A DNA stretch of 64,000 bases from Streptomyces sp. NBC_01451 (lineage in GTDB: Bacteria; Actinomycetota; Actinomycetes; Streptomycetales; Streptomycetaceae): contig NZ_CP109479.1 in NCBI RefSeq assembly GCF_036227485.1, forward strand, positions 5,518,001 to 5,582,000, in the 5' to 3' direction. The stretch's first letter is position 1; the number at the start of each line of letters is the position of its first letter. Shown here piece by piece: positions 51,594 through 62,098 of this stretch. The notes under the pieces are model-generated. The model did not search any database, was not told where the DNA came from, and was given only the letters and a program-made list of their open reading frames with translations. The position numbers were made by a program, and so were the translations under genes.

Positions 51594-53300
51594 TCAAAAC
51601 CCCCGCGTCCGCTTGGCAGCCCGCCGACCCCCGGCGGAGCCGGTGGGCACCCTCAAGAACAACCGCGAGATCTCCGACCCGAGATTCACCCCGATGGCGA
51701 TGGCCATGGCCAGCGCCGCGGCCTTCGACAGCGAGACCAGCCCCGCGTCCATGTCGTTCTGCGCGATCGACAACAGCCCGAAATACGTCGGCGAACCGGG
51801 CAGCAGGGGCCCGATCGCCGCGGTGGTGTACGGCAGGGCCGACGCGTACCGGTACCGCGACAGCAACTGCCCGAACAGCCCGACCAGCCCCGCCGCGACG
51901 GCCGTCGAGGCCACCGGCGAGAAGTCCCCGGTGTAGTACATCGCGCCGTACACGCTCCACGCCACACCCCCGTTGAGCGTCACGATGAGCACGGTGGAAC
52001 GTTCCTGCTGGAGCATGACCGCGAAGGTCAGCGACAGCAGCATGGACGCGCTGATCTGCCACAGTGGCCGCTCCACGCTCCCCAGCGCCGCGTCAGGGTT
52101 GAGCTCGGCGCCCAGTTTCACGCCGAAGTACAGGATCAGCAGCACCCCGACGACGATGCCCACGAAGAAGTACATGACCTCCAGCAGGCGCGCGGACGCG
52201 GTGATGTAGAACCCGGTCAGCCCGTCCTGCACCCCGGCCACCAGCGCCCGCCCGGGCAGCAGCGCGAACAGCCCACCGGTGACCACGGCGGACGCCTTCA
52301 CGTCCACGTGCGCGGCCGTCAGCGCGATCCCTATCGCGGCCGGCGGCATCGCCGCCACCGTGAACTGGTAGAACTCCGGCAGCCCGCGCCCCGCGCACAG
52401 CCACGCCAGCCGGTCGCCCAGCATCGCGCCGAGCGCCGCCGCCACGAACACGACCATGTCACCGCCGACGAGCACGGAGGCGGCGCCCGCGAGCAGCCCG
52501 GCGGCCACGGTGAGCGCCCAGCCGGGGTACGGGTGCCGGTTCCGCCGGATCTCCGCGAGGCGCCTGTAGGCCTCTTCCAGAGTCGTGGCGGTCTCGGAGT
52601 CGCTCAGGTCGTCCACAAGCCGGTAGACGGCCGCCAGGCGCGTGTAGTCGGTGCCCCGGCGCCGGACCGTCCGTGACGCCGTCACCGGATCCTCGACGAG
52701 CGAGGGCTGGTACGTGATCGACAGCAGGGTGAAGGTGACGGTCGGCTCGCAGCGGTCGAGGCCGTAGGACCGGCAGACGGCGAACATGGCCGCCTCCACG
52801 TCCTCGGCGCCCTCGCCGCCCGCGAGCAGCAGCTCGCCGATACGCAGGCTCATGTCCAGCACGCGCGGGACGGCCGGTCCGTCCTCCTCGGCCGCCTTCT
52901 GCAGCCGTTCCGGCGCGGGCCGTTCGGCCACCGGCATCCGCAGCATCGTGCGCATCCGGTCCTGCCAGGGCACGTCCTTGGTGAGACTCACCACAGGGAT
53001 GCCCAGGGGCGGCGTGAACGCGGGCGCCCGGTAGGTGAGCGGGGTGCTGAAGGCCGAGGCCGGTCCCCCGGCGTCGCCGCCGGGCGGCTGCGGAACGTCG
53101 AGCCCGTCCGGCAGGGCGAACTCGGAGGTCGTCTCGGCCTCACCGGCGACGGGCTTCGGCGGGGCCGTCCCCTCCGGGAGCGAGAACTCGGAGGTGGTGG
53201 ACGACTCACTGTCGCCGCCCGCCGAGGCCGCACCCCCGCGGGGAACCGCGTAGACGCCCCTGGCCTCGTCGGATGCCGGCTTGCGGTCCTCGTCCGTCAC
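51594..53300 (-). CDS. Threonine/serine exporter family protein (ThrE)
   Basis: This 568-residue protein has a long disordered N-terminal region (residues about 1-110, with repeated TTSEF[SA]LP) and both ThrE modules fused: the N-terminal domain (LLLAGGEGAEDVEAAMFAVC, GLLAGAASVLVGGDMVVFVA) and the C-terminal domain (VTLNGGVAWSVYGAMYYTGD, GPLLPGSPTYFGLLSIAQND). About ten membrane helices are predicted. Family members export threonine or serine. GTG 53300 was chosen. Confidence 0.88.
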   Translation of the reverse strand: MTDEDRKPASDEARGVYAVPRGGAASAGGDSESSTTSEFSLPEGTAPPKPVAGEAETTSEFALPDGLDVPQPPGGDAGGPASAFSTPLTYRAPAFTPPLGIPVVSLTKDVPWQDRMRTMLRMPVAERPAPERLQKAAEEDGPAVPRVLDMSLRIGELLLAGGEGAEDVEAAMFAVCRSYGLDRCEPTVTFTLLSITYQPSLVEDPVTASRTVRRRGTDYTRLAAVYRLVDDLSDSETATTLEEAYRRLAEIRRNRHPYPGWALTVAAGLLAGAASVLVGGDMVVFVAAALGAMLGDRLAWLCAGRGLPEFYQFTVAAMPPAAIGIALTAAHVDVKASAVVTGGLFALLPGRALVAGVQDGLTGFYITASARLLEVMYFFVGIVVGVLLILYFGVKLGAELNPDAALGSVERPLWQISASMLLSLTFAVMLQQERSTVLIVTLNGGVAWSVYGAMYYTGDFSPVASTAVAAGLVGLFGQLLSRYRYASALPYTTAAIGPLLPGSPTYFGLLSIAQNDMDAGLVSLSKAAALAMAIAIGVNLGSEISRLFLRVPTGSAGGRRAAKRTRGF

Positions 53301-53361
53301 TCCGTGTCGCTCCCTGCGCGTGCCCCTCCGGTACGCCTCTCAGTATGCGCACAGACACACG

Positions 53362-53393
53362 AACGGGCCGCACGCGCACGCGTGCGGCCCGTT
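53362..53393 (-). terminator. Terminator of ppa
   Basis: A near-perfect 14-bp stem (53362-53375 with 53380-53393) lies 25 bp past the ppa stop codon, before the exporter gene. Confidence 0.75.
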
Positions 53394-53417
53394 GAGCATC
53401 ACGGGGTCCAGGAGACC

Positions 53418-53909
53418 TCAGTGGCCGCCCTGCTCCTTGAGGCGCTTGTACGACCGCTCGATCTCGGCCTCGGCGTCCGCACGGCCCACCCAGTTGGCGC
53501 CCTCGACGGACTTGCCGGGCTCCAGGTCCTTGTAGACCTCGAAGAAGTGCTGGATCTCCAGCCGGTCGAACTCCGACACGTGGTGGATGTCCCGCAGGTG
53601 CTCCACGCGCGGGTCGTGCGCGGGCACGCACAGCAGCTTGTCGTCGCCGCCGGCCTCGTCCGTCATCCGGAACATGCCGATCGTGCGGCACTGGATGAGG
53701 CAGCCGGGGAACGTCGGCTCGTCCAGGATGACCAGCGCGTCCAGCGGGTCGCCGTCCTCGCCGAGGGTGTTCTCGACGAAGCCGTAGTCGGCCGGGTAAC
53801 TGGTCGAGGTGAAGAGGCGACGGTCCAGACGGATCCGACCGGTCTCGTGGTCCACCTCGTACTTGTTCCGTGAACCCTTCGGAATCTCGATCGTGACGTC
53901 GAACTCCAC
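53418..53909 (-). CDS. ppa: Inorganic pyrophosphatase, family I
   Basis: This 163-residue enzyme contains [40 protein letters not shown] (the D-x-D-P-x-D metal motif) and [20 protein letters not shown]. It hydrolyses pyrophosphate in the cytoplasm. GTG 53909 is preferred because GGAGGAG lies just before it. An ATG at 53924 would place that Shine-Dalgarno sequence inside the coding region. Confidence 0.95.
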   Translation of the reverse strand: MEFDVTIEIPKGSRNKYEVDHETGRIRLDRRLFTSTSYPADYGFVENTLGEDGDPLDALVILDEPTFPGCLIQCRTIGMFRMTDEAGGDDKLLCVPAHDPRVEHLRDIHHVSEFDRLEIQHFFEVYKDLEPGKSVEGANWVGRADAEAEIERSYKRLKEQGGH

Positions 53910-53988
53910 CGGTGGCTCCTCCATGATCAGCACATAGTTCTGGTGGTTAAGTGTCCCTCACGCAGGTGTGTGATCGCGAAAGGGGCTG

Positions 53989-55758
53989 GTGGTCGTGCCA
54001 GAGCTGAGGCCTTGGCGGGCCGCGAGGCCGCGGATGGCGCGGTTCGCGCGCACCGTACGACCCCGTCTCACCCGGGCCACCGCAACGGTGAAACCCCAGC
54101 TCGGACGGGCCGGAGCCGCGGTGAAACCGCAACTCGAACGAGTGACGGCGACGATCAGGCCGCGACTCGAACGAGCCAGGCGAACCACAGCCGCCGTGAA
54201 ACCGCGGGTCGCGCGGATCACACGGGCGGTGGCCCCGAAGCTTGCCGGTCTCCCGGGGCCGGGCACCCTGAGGACGCTGCCGCTGTCACTGCCGAAGACC
54301 CTTCGGACCTGGCAGTACACCGCGGGCGCCGCCACCGCCGGACTGGCGTTGACCGCCGGCGTGGTGACCGCGGCCGGCCCCTGGGACTCCTCCGGCCAGC
54401 GTACGGCCGAGCGGGACTGGGCCGCCGTCCAGGAGCGATCTGGTGGCACAGATCACGAACGTAATTCCGGTACGTCCGACAGCTCCGCCACCTCGGGTAC
54501 GTCGGCCGGGGCGCCCGCACCCGCCCCGAGCGCCCCCTCCGTGCTGACGGGCCTCGGCAGCGCCACCGGCGCCGTCCGGGCGGCGCCCGGCGGAAGGGCC
54601 CTCGCGGCCGTCCTGGACCCGCTCCTGAAGAACCCCGCGCTCGGCACCCGCCGGACGGCGGCCGTCGTCGACGTGGCCACCGGGAAGCGCCTGTACGGCC
54701 TGGGCGCCGACGAGGCGCTCGTCCCCGCCTCGACCACGAAGATCGCCACGGCCGTCGCCGCGCTCTCCGCGATGGGCGCCGACCACCGCCTCACCACCCG
54801 GACCGCCCTGGAGCCCGACACCAACGAACTCGTCCTGGTCGGCGGCGGCGACCCCACCCTGACGGCCCGTGAGGACGCGGAGGGCTGGGCGAGCCTGCGC
54901 GGCCTGGCCGACTCGACGGCCGCCGCCCTCACGAAGCGCGGCGTACGCAAGGTGACGCTGTCGTACGACACCACGCTCTACGCGGGCCCGGAAATCCACC
55001 CGATCGGGGCCGACAATGGCGGCAACCTCGCCCCGGTCACCGCCCTGATGGCCGACGAGGCCCGCACGAACGACTCGACCAGTGGAACGGCCGACCGCAG
55101 CACCGAGCCGGCGGCGGACGCCGCCCGCACCTTCGCGACCCTGCTGGCGAAGCACGGCATCAAGACCACCTCACCCGGCCCGTCCAAGGCCACGGGCCGC
55201 GCGACCACCCTCGCGAAGGTGTCCTCGCCGCCGCTCTCCGCCCTCGTCGAGCGCATGCTGACCAACAGCGACAACGACCTCGCCGAGGCCCTCGCCCGCC
55301 AGACCGCGCTCGCCACGGGCGTCCGGCCCGACTTCGCGGGCGGCGCCCGGGCCATCCGCACCCAGCTGGCCAAGCTCGGACTGCCCATGTCCGGCGCCCG
55401 ATTCGCGGACGGCAGCGGCCTGAACCGTGCCGACCTCCTCACGCCGAACCTCCTCACGGCCCTCCTGGCCAAGGCCGGCGACCCGTCCCACCCCGAGCTC
55501 CGCGCGGCCCTCACGGGCCTCCCGGTGGCGGGCTTCACGGGCACCCTGAGCACCCGTTACACGGACGGCGCGGCAGGTGTCGTACGGGCCAAGACAGGGA
55601 CCCTGACCGGCGTGAACGCCCTGGCGGGCACGGTCGTCGACCGCGACGGCCGCCTGCTGGCCTTCGCCTTCCTGGCCTCCGACACCACCAGCAGGACGGA
55701 GGCCCAGGCGGCCCTGGACCGCGTGGCGACGGCGCTCGCGGCCTGCGGCTGCGGGTAG
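53989..55758 (+). CDS. dacB: D-Ala-D-Ala carboxypeptidase/endopeptidase (S13, DacB) with basic repeat N-terminus
   Basis: This 589-residue penicillin-binding protein has the S13 active site Ser248-x-x-Lys251 (ASTTKI), SDN (427-429) and KTG (535-537). A cytoplasmic N-terminal region of about 100 residues carries five or six 11-residue basic repeats (such as VKPQLERVTAT), and a membrane segment lies at about 108-130, followed by a Ser/Ala-rich linker. It trims cell-wall peptides outside the membrane. GTG 53989 follows AAGGGG; GTG 53995 is also possible. Confidence 0.92.
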   Translation: MVVPELRPWRAARPRMARFARTVRPRLTRATATVKPQLGRAGAAVKPQLERVTATIRPRLERARRTTAAVKPRVARITRAVAPKLAGLPGPGTLRTLPLSLPKTLRTWQYTAGAATAGLALTAGVVTAAGPWDSSGQRTAERDWAAVQERSGGTDHERNSGTSDSSATSGTSAGAPAPAPSAPSVLTGLGSATGAVRAAPGGRALAAVLDPLLKNPALGTRRTAAVVDVATGKRLYGLGADEALVPASTTKIATAVAALSAMGADHRLTTRTALEPDTNELVLVGGGDPTLTAREDAEGWASLRGLADSTAAALTKRGVRKVTLSYDTTLYAGPEIHPIGADNGGNLAPVTALMADEARTNDSTSGTADRSTEPAADAARTFATLLAKHGIKTTSPGPSKATGRATTLAKVSSPPLSALVERMLTNSDNDLAEALARQTALATGVRPDFAGGARAIRTQLAKLGLPMSGARFADGSGLNRADLLTPNLLTALLAKAGDPSHPELRAALTGLPVAGFTGTLSTRYTDGAAGVVRAKTGTLTGVNALAGTVVDRDGRLLAFAFLASDTTSRTEAQAALDRVATALAACGCG

Positions 55759-55798
55759 CTCCGCCGGACGGGCGGTTCTTCGTCCGCGGGCCCGGTGG

Positions 55799-55837
55799 GG
55801 GCTGGTCGCGCAGTTCCCCGTGCCCCTGGGGGGCGCT
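55799..55837. repeat. Streptomyces intergenic repeat, half copy
   Basis: GGGGCTGGTCGCGCAGTTCC and the following CCGTGCCCCTGGGGGGCGC form an arm of the widespread Streptomyces palindrome (GGCTGGTCGCGCAGTTCCCC). Its second arm is not intact. It lies in the 215-bp gap between dacB and the DUF2342 gene. Confidence 0.7.
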
Positions 55838-55973
55838 GCTGCGGGCAAGCGTTCCGCAGGGCGACGGGGGAGGGTGGACACAGCCCGCGACGCCGGGTGC
55901 GGTCCGAAGGGACCTCGCCTCTGCCGACTTCGCCGCCCTGCCCCCAGCTGAGTCGCTCACGTACGGTTGACGC

Positions 55974-57107
55974 ATGACGAGCATCGGTGGTGCTGCATCT
56001 GCTGGGATGGTCGACTGGAATCTCGCGGTGGCGACCGCGACCCGACTGGTACGGCCGGGCCCAGAGGTGAGCCGTGACGAGGCCCGGGCCATCGTCGGGG
56101 AGCTGCGCCGGCACGCGAAGGCCTCGGAGGAGCACGTCCGGGGCTTCACCCGGATGGGAGGCGACGCCGCCCACGACACCCCCGTACTCGTCGTCGACCG
56201 CCCCGGCTGGGTACGGGCGAACGTCGCCGGGTTCCGTGAGGTGCTCAGGCCCCTGCTGGACAAGATGGGGGAGCGGCGCGGGAGTTCACCGGGCGGGGCC
56301 GTCCTCGGCGCGGTCGGCGGCAAGGTCACCGGCGTCGAACTGGGCATGCTGCTGTCGTTCCTGTCGTCCCGTGTCCTCGGGCAGTACGAGACCTTCGCCC
56401 CGGCCACCCGCGAACTCCCGGCGGGCGCGAACGGCGGCGGCCGGCTGCTCCTCGTCGCGCCGAACATCGTCCACGTGGAGCGCGAACTCGACGTACAGCC
56501 CCACGACTTCAGGCTCTGGGTGTGTCTGCACGAGGAGACGCACCGCACCCAGTTCACGGGCGTGCCCTGGCTGCGCGACCACCTGGAGGGCGAAATCCAG
56601 TCGTTCTTGGGAGAGACGGAAGTCGACCCCATGACGTTCCTGGAGCGCATCAGGGAGGCCGCGCAGTCCCTCGCCGGCGGCAGGCCCGAGGGCGAGGAGG
56701 ACGACGGCGGGCGTTCCCTGGTGGAACTGGTGCAGACGCCGGCCCAGCGGGAGATCCTCGGCCGGCTCACCGCGGTCATGTCCCTCCTGGAGGGGCACGC
56801 CGACTTCGTGATGGACGGGGTGGGCCCCGCGGTGGTGCCCTCCGTCGCCGAGATCCGGGAGAAATTCCAGCAACGCCGGGCCAAGGGTGCCTCACGGCTG
56901 GACCTCGCGCTGCGCAAGCTGCTCGGCCTGGACGCCAAACTCAAGCAGTACCGGGACGGCGAACGGTTCGTCAGCGCCGTCGTCGACCAGGTCGGCATGG
57001 ACGGCTTCAACCGCGTGTGGACCTCTCCGAACACCCTTCCTACGAAGGCGGAGATCGCCAAACCGGCGGACTGGGTCGCGCGGGTGCACCGCAGGGCGGA
57101 CCAGTGA
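55974..57107 (+). CDS. DUF2342 zinc-dependent metalloprotease-like protein
   Basis: This 377-residue protein has HEETH (residues 186-190) in LWVCLHEETHRTQFTGVPWL, a gluzincin-like motif, and a downstream glutamate in LEGHADFVMDGVGP. The family is annotated as a putative hydrolase or as 'coenzyme F420 biosynthesis-associated'. It is helical and probably cytoplasmic. The substrate is unknown. It lies between dacB and tilS in a conserved order. Confidence 0.85.
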   Translation: MTSIGGAASAGMVDWNLAVATATRLVRPGPEVSRDEARAIVGELRRHAKASEEHVRGFTRMGGDAAHDTPVLVVDRPGWVRANVAGFREVLRPLLDKMGERRGSSPGGAVLGAVGGKVTGVELGMLLSFLSSRVLGQYETFAPATRELPAGANGGGRLLLVAPNIVHVERELDVQPHDFRLWVCLHEETHRTQFTGVPWLRDHLEGEIQSFLGETEVDPMTFLERIREAAQSLAGGRPEGEEDDGGRSLVELVQTPAQREILGRLTAVMSLLEGHADFVMDGVGPAVVPSVAEIREKFQQRRAKGASRLDLALRKLLGLDAKLKQYRDGERFVSAVVDQVGMDGFNRVWTSPNTLPTKAEIAKPADWVARVHRRADQ

Positions 57108-57297
57108 GCCCCCGGGGCACGTGGTGAACGAATCCGGCCGACGGCAGGTGAACGCCCCTTCAATCACCCGTCCGAGGGACCGTGAGGCATGGGTAGGCGT
57201 GCAATGCTCGGGGAACGCCCCGTTTCTGTCACCATCTACACACTCTGAGTGACCGAAGTCGGCTCACCCCCCGAAAACTTCATGAAGGGAACCGGAC

Positions 57298-58341
57298 ATG
57301 GGTCCCCATCCTGCGGTCGCGGCGATACGCCTGGCGGTTCGCCGCGCTCTCCACGACGTCCTGACTGCGAACACCCGTCCCAACAGCCTCCTCCCCGGCC
57401 CCACCACCCCCGGCGAGTCCGCCCCGCTCGTCCTCGTGGCGTGTTCCGGCGGCGCCGATTCCATGGCGCTCGCCTCCGCTCTCGCGTTCGAAGCGCCCAA
57501 ACTCGGTGTGCGCGCCGGCGGCGTCACCGTCGACCACGGTCTGCAGCCCGGCTCCGACCTCCGCGCCGACGAGGTCGTCCTGCGCCTGACCGAACTCGGC
57601 CTGGCCCCGGTCGAGTCGATCGCCGTGGCCGTCGGCCGTGAGGGCGGCCCCGAGGCCGCCGCGCGCGACGCCCGGTACGCCGCCCTGGACGCCGCGGCGG
57701 AGCGCCACGGCGCCACCGCGGTCCTCCTCGGCCACACCCGCGACGACCAGGCCGAGACCGTGCTGCTGGGCCTCGCCCGTGGCTCCGGCATCCGCTCCCT
57801 GTCCGGGATGGCGGCCGTCTCCGGGCGGCCCGGGGCTCCCGACCGGTACCGCCGGCCCTTCCTCCAGCTCGACCGGCAGACCGCCCGCAAGGCGTGCATG
57901 GTCCAGTCCCTCCCGGTCTGGGACGACCCGCACAACGCAGACCCCGCCTACACCCGGTCCCGGCTGCGCCACGAAGGGCTGCCCGCCCTGGAGAAGGCCC
58001 TCGGCAAGGGCGTCGTCGAGGCCCTCGCCCGCACGGCCCAGCTCTCCCGCGACGACGCCGACGCCCTCGACACCTGGGCCCGCCAGGCCGAGGCCTCCGT
58101 ACGGGACACGGCGGGCCTCCTGGAGTGCGCCAAGCTGTACGCCCTGCCGCCCGCCGTACGCCGCCGCATCCTGCGCAGTGCCGCCATCGAGGCGGGCGCT
58201 CCGGCCGGTTCGCTGTTCGCCCGCCACATCGAGGAAGTCGACCGGCTGATCACCGGCTGGCGAGGTCAGGGAGCCATCAATCTCCCCGGCCGGGTCGTCG
58301 CCCAGCGGCAGGGTGGCAGACTGGTGATTCGGCAAGGCTGA
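57298..58341 (+). CDS. tilS: tRNA(Ile)-lysidine synthetase
   Basis: This 347-residue enzyme has the PP-loop motif SGGADS (50-55) in [20 protein letters not shown] and the segments DHGLQPGS and [20 protein letters not shown], which bind ATP and the tRNA anticodon base. It converts C34 of tRNA-Ile to lysidine so that it reads AUA. The C-terminal region is shortened, as in other Streptomyces forms. ATG 57298 follows GAAGGGAACCGG. Confidence 0.94.
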   Translation: MGPHPAVAAIRLAVRRALHDVLTANTRPNSLLPGPTTPGESAPLVLVACSGGADSMALASALAFEAPKLGVRAGGVTVDHGLQPGSDLRADEVVLRLTELGLAPVESIAVAVGREGGPEAAARDARYAALDAAAERHGATAVLLGHTRDDQAETVLLGLARGSGIRSLSGMAAVSGRPGAPDRYRRPFLQLDRQTARKACMVQSLPVWDDPHNADPAYTRSRLRHEGLPALEKALGKGVVEALARTAQLSRDDADALDTWARQAEASVRDTAGLLECAKLYALPPAVRRRILRSAAIEAGAPAGSLFARHIEEVDRLITGWRGQGAINLPGRVVAQRQGGRLVIRQG

Positions 58342-58407
58342 ATCTCACCCCCCTTCGGGGCGGGGCAGGGGTCGGCGGGCCGGGCGAATGGCGACGGGCG
58401 ACCGAAA

Positions 58408-58971
58408 GTGATGCGGGTGGACGCGAAAGACATGGGTGCCGACCTCAAGTCGGTACTCATCACCAAGGAAGAGATCGACGCGAAGCTGGTCGAACTGGCC
58501 GCGAAGATCGACGCGGAGTACGCGGGCAAGGACCTGCTGATCGTCGGTGTGCTCAAGGGCGCGGTGATGGTCATGGCCGACCTGGCCCGGGCGCTGTCCA
58601 CCCCCCTCACCATGGACTGGATGGCCGTGTCGTCGTACGGCGCGGGCACCCAGTCCTCCGGTGTGGTGCGGATCCTCAAGGACCTCGACACCGACATCAA
58701 GGGCAAGCACGTCCTCATCGTCGAGGACATCATCGACTCCGGGCTGACGCTGTCCTGGCTGATCTCCAACCTCGGCTCCCGCGAGCCCGAGTCGCTGAAG
58801 ATCTGCACCCTGCTGCGCAAGCCGGAGGCCGCGAAGGTCGCCATCGACGTGGAGTGGGTCGGCTTCGACATCCCCAACGAGTTCGTGATCGGCTACGGCC
58901 TCGACTACGCGGAGAAGTACCGGAACCTTCCGTTCGTCGGTACGCTCGCGCCCCACGTCTACGGCGGCTGA
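58408..58971 (+). CDS. hpt: Hypoxanthine phosphoribosyltransferase
   Basis: This 187-residue type I PRTase carries [18 protein letters not shown] (the PRPP-binding loop) and [20 protein letters not shown], plus [20 protein letters not shown] (the flexible loop). It salvages hypoxanthine and guanine to nucleotides. The start may be GTG 58408 or the adjacent ATG 58411. It lies between tilS and ftsH, a conserved order in bacteria. Confidence 0.95.
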   Translation: MMRVDAKDMGADLKSVLITKEEIDAKLVELAAKIDAEYAGKDLLIVGVLKGAVMVMADLARALSTPLTMDWMAVSSYGAGTQSSGVVRILKDLDTDIKGKHVLIVEDIIDSGLTLSWLISNLGSREPESLKICTLLRKPEAAKVAIDVEWVGFDIPNEFVIGYGLDYAEKYRNLPFVGTLAPHVYGG

Positions 58972-59184
58972 GTCCCGAGGCCGCTGAGCCAAAGGGCGAG
59001 TCCTGTGGGGCGTCCGGGAACCCGGGCGGCCTTCCCGCCGTTGGAGCAGGCGTGGACGGTATTGACAGCCAGCCCGTGCGCCTTCGGGTGACAATGCTGG
59101 GGTACCGTCCGAAGAGCAGTTCTTAGAACAGTCTTTGTCAAACTCACTATGGCAGGAGGGACGGGGCGGCACCGCTCCGTATGG

Positions 59185-61221
59185 ATGGACGTGAAGCGAT
59201 ACTTCCGTGGGCCGGTCATGTGGATCGTGCTGGCCGTCCTTGCCGTGGTCGTGTTGATGCAGGTCGTCGGCTCGTCCGGCGGCTACAAGACGGTGGACAC
59301 AGGCCAGGTCGTCCAGGCGATCAACGACAACAAGGTCGAGCAGGCCAAGATCACCACCGGTGACGAGCAGGTCATCAAGGTCCAGCTCAAGGACGGCCAG
59401 AAGGTCGAGGGCAGCTCGAAGATCCAGGCGAGCTACATCGGCGATCAGGGCGTCAACCTGGCGAACACTCTCCAGGACAAATACCAGAACAAGCAGATTC
59501 CGGACGGCTACACGGTCTCTCCGACCAAGCAGAACGCTTTCGTCGGCATTCTGCTGTCGCTGCTCCCCTTCGTCCTCATCGTCGTCGTGTTCCTGTTCCT
59601 GATGAACCAGATGCAGGGCGGCGGCTCCCGGGTCATGCAGTTCGGGAAGTCCAAGGCCAAGCTCATCACCAAGGACACCCCGAAGACGACGTTCGCCGAC
59701 GTGGCGGGCGCGGACGAGGCGGTCGAGGAACTCCACGAGATCAAGGAGTTCCTGCAGGAGCCGGCCAAGTTCCAGGCCGTCGGCGCCAAGATCCCCAAGG
59801 GTGTGCTCCTCTACGGGCCTCCCGGTACGGGCAAGACGCTGCTCGCGCGTGCCGTCGCGGGCGAGGCGGGCGTTCCGTTCTACTCGATCTCGGGTTCCGA
59901 CTTCGTCGAGATGTTCGTCGGTGTCGGTGCCTCCCGGGTCCGTGACCTCTTCGAGCAGGCCAAGGCGAACGCCCCGGCGATCGTCTTCGTCGACGAGATC
60001 GACGCGGTCGGCCGCCATCGCGGCGCCGGCCTCGGCGGCGGTCACGACGAGCGCGAGCAGACGCTCAACCAGCTGCTCGTCGAGATGGACGGATTCGACG
60101 TCAAGGGCGGTGTGATTCTCATCGCCGCCACCAACCGTCCCGACATCCTCGACCCGGCGCTGCTGCGTCCCGGCCGTTTCGACCGCCAGATCGCGGTCGA
60201 CCGCCCGGACATGCTGGGCCGTCTGGAGATCCTGAAGGTTCACCAGAAGGGCAAGCCGGTCGCTCCGGACGTCGATCTGTCGGCGGTCGCCCGTCGCACG
60301 CCGGGCTTCACCGGCGCGGACCTGAGCAACGTCCTCAACGAGGCCGCGCTGCTCACCGCCCGCAGCGACAAGAAGCTGGTCGACAACGAGTCCCTCGACG
60401 AGGCCATCGACCGCGTCGTGGCGGGCCCGCAGAAGCGGACCCGGATCATGTCGGAGAAGGAAAAGAAGATCACCGCGTACCACGAGGGCGGCCACGCCCT
60501 GGTCGCGGCGGCCTCCCCGAACTCCGACCCGGTCCACAAGATCACGATCTTGTCGCGCGGCCGGGCCCTCGGTTACACGATGGTGCTCCCGGACGAGGAC
60601 AAGTACTCCACCACCCGCAACGAGATGCTCGACCAGCTGGCCTACATGCTGGGCGGCCGGGCGGCGGAGGAACTGGTCTTCCACGACCCGACGACGGGCG
60701 CTGCGAACGACATCGAGAAGGCCACGGCAACGGCCCGCGCGATGGTCACGCAGTACGGCATGACCGAGCGCCTCGGCGCGATCAAGTTCGGCGGCGACAA
60801 CACCGAGCCCTTCCTGGGCCGGGAGATGTCGCACCCGCGCGACTACTCGGAAGAGGTCGCCGCGCTCGTCGACGAAGAGGTCAAGAAGCTCATCGAGAAC
60901 GCGCACAACGAGGCCTGGGAGATCCTGGTCGAGAACCGCGACGTCCTCGACGCCCTCGTGCTGGAACTGCTGGAGAAGGAGACGCTGAGCAAGGAGCAGA
61001 TCGCCGAGATCTTCGCTCCCATCATCAAGCGCCCGGCCCGCCCCGCGTGGACCGGATCCTCCCGCCGTACGCCGTCCACCCGCCCGCCGGTGCTCTCCCC
61101 CAAGGAGCTGTCGCTGACGAACGGGACCAACGGTTCGGCGCCGGCGATCACCGCCAAGGCGACAGCCACCGAGTCCGTCCCCGCGACGGATCCGGTGCCG
61201 GAGGACCGCACCGAGAGCTGA
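59185..61221 (+). CDS. ftsH: ATP-dependent zinc metalloprotease FtsH
   Basis: This 678-residue membrane protease has two N-terminal transmembrane helices (about 9-26 and 122-145), the AAA+ Walker A GPPGTGKT (211-218), Walker [12 protein letters not shown], the second region of homology [20 protein letters not shown], and zinc site HEGGH (433-437). It degrades misfolded membrane and some regulatory proteins. ATG 59185 is the usual start; an in-frame ATG at 59149 would add 12 residues. A disordered Thr/Pro-rich tail ends it. Confidence 0.95.
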   Translation: MDVKRYFRGPVMWIVLAVLAVVVLMQVVGSSGGYKTVDTGQVVQAINDNKVEQAKITTGDEQVIKVQLKDGQKVEGSSKIQASYIGDQGVNLANTLQDKYQNKQIPDGYTVSPTKQNAFVGILLSLLPFVLIVVVFLFLMNQMQGGGSRVMQFGKSKAKLITKDTPKTTFADVAGADEAVEELHEIKEFLQEPAKFQAVGAKIPKGVLLYGPPGTGKTLLARAVAGEAGVPFYSISGSDFVEMFVGVGASRVRDLFEQAKANAPAIVFVDEIDAVGRHRGAGLGGGHDEREQTLNQLLVEMDGFDVKGGVILIAATNRPDILDPALLRPGRFDRQIAVDRPDMLGRLEILKVHQKGKPVAPDVDLSAVARRTPGFTGADLSNVLNEAALLTARSDKKLVDNESLDEAIDRVVAGPQKRTRIMSEKEKKITAYHEGGHALVAAASPNSDPVHKITILSRGRALGYTMVLPDEDKYSTTRNEMLDQLAYMLGGRAAEELVFHDPTTGAANDIEKATATARAMVTQYGMTERLGAIKFGGDNTEPFLGREMSHPRDYSEEVAALVDEEVKKLIENAHNEAWEILVENRDVLDALVLELLEKETLSKEQIAEIFAPIIKRPARPAWTGSSRRTPSTRPPVLSPKELSLTNGTNGSAPAITAKATATESVPATDPVPEDRTES

Positions 61222-61264
61222 TCCCGGCTCTCCCGCCCCTCCCGCTCAGCGGGGCCCGGAATGG

Positions 61265-61304
61265 ATGCCGCGCTCCCCAGGATCTAGCCTGGGGGGCGCG
61301 GCAT
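61265..61304 (+). terminator. Terminator after ftsH
   Basis: A 17-bp stem with one mismatch (61265-61281 with 61288-61304) is followed by TTTCGG, in the gap before folE. Confidence 0.85.
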
Positions 61305-61369
61305 TTCGGTATGTCCGCATGTGCGACGCGTGGTCCACACGCGTGACAGGGACAGGAACGAGGCACCAG

Positions 61370-61975
61370 ATGACCGACCCCGTGACGCTGGACGGCGAGG
61401 GCGTGATCGGCGATTTCGACGAGAAGCGGGTGGAGAGCGCCGTACGCGAACTCCTGATCGCCGTCGGTGAGGACCCGGACCGCGAAGGGCTGAGGGAGAC
61501 GCCGGGGCGGGTGGCGCGGGCGTACCGGGAGATATTCGCGGGGTTGTGGCAGCGTCCCGAGGACGTGCTGACGACGACGTTCGACCTGGGGCACGACGAG
61601 ATGGTGCTGGTCAAGGACATCGAGGTCCTGAGCAGCTGTGAGCATCATCTGGTGCCGTTCGTCGGGGTCGCCCACGTCGGCTACATCCCGTCCACCGACG
61701 GCAAGATCACCGGGCTGTCGAAGCTGGCCCGGCTCGTGGACGTCTACGCCCGACGGCCGCAGGTGCAGGAACGGCTCACCACGCAGGTCGCCGACTCCCT
61801 GATGAAGATCCTGGAGCCGCGCGGGGTGATCGTCGTCGTCGAGTGCGAGCACATGTGCATGTCGATGCGAGGTGTCCGGAAGCCGGGTGCGAAGACCATC
61901 ACGTCGGCGGTGCGCGGCCAGCTGCGGGATCCGGCCACCCGTAACGAGGCGATGAGTCTGATCATGGCCCGCTGA
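61370..61975 (+). CDS. folE: GTP cyclohydrolase I
   Basis: This 201-residue enzyme contains the zinc and catalytic segments [20 protein letters not shown] and [20 protein letters not shown] with the Cys/His ligands. It converts GTP to dihydroneopterin triphosphate, the first folate step. ATG 61370 follows AGGAACGAGG. The folate genes folB and folK lie close by on the opposite strand. Confidence 0.96.
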   Translation: MTDPVTLDGEGVIGDFDEKRVESAVRELLIAVGEDPDREGLRETPGRVARAYREIFAGLWQRPEDVLTTTFDLGHDEMVLVKDIEVLSSCEHHLVPFVGVAHVGYIPSTDGKITGLSKLARLVDVYARRPQVQERLTTQVADSLMKILEPRGVIVVVECEHMCMSMRGVRKPGAKTITSAVRGQLRDPATRNEAMSLIMAR

Positions 61976-62019
61976 GCGCTCCGCGGGCAGGCCGGTGGAG
62001 CGGCTGCGGGCTCGTCGTG

Positions 62020-62081
62020 GCTGGTCGTGCCCGCGCGGCGGTAGCCGCAGATCAAGCAGAGCCCCGCGCCCCTTCGGGACG
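62020..62081. repeat. Degenerate Streptomyces intergenic repeat
   Basis: GCTGGTCGTGCCCGCGCGGC at the left and GCCCCGCGCCCCTTCGGGAC at the right resemble arms of the widespread Streptomyces palindromic intergenic repeat seen at 51488 and 55799. Changes have broken the pairing. Confidence 0.45.
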
Positions 62082-62098
62082 TCCCTCGCCCGGCCTGC

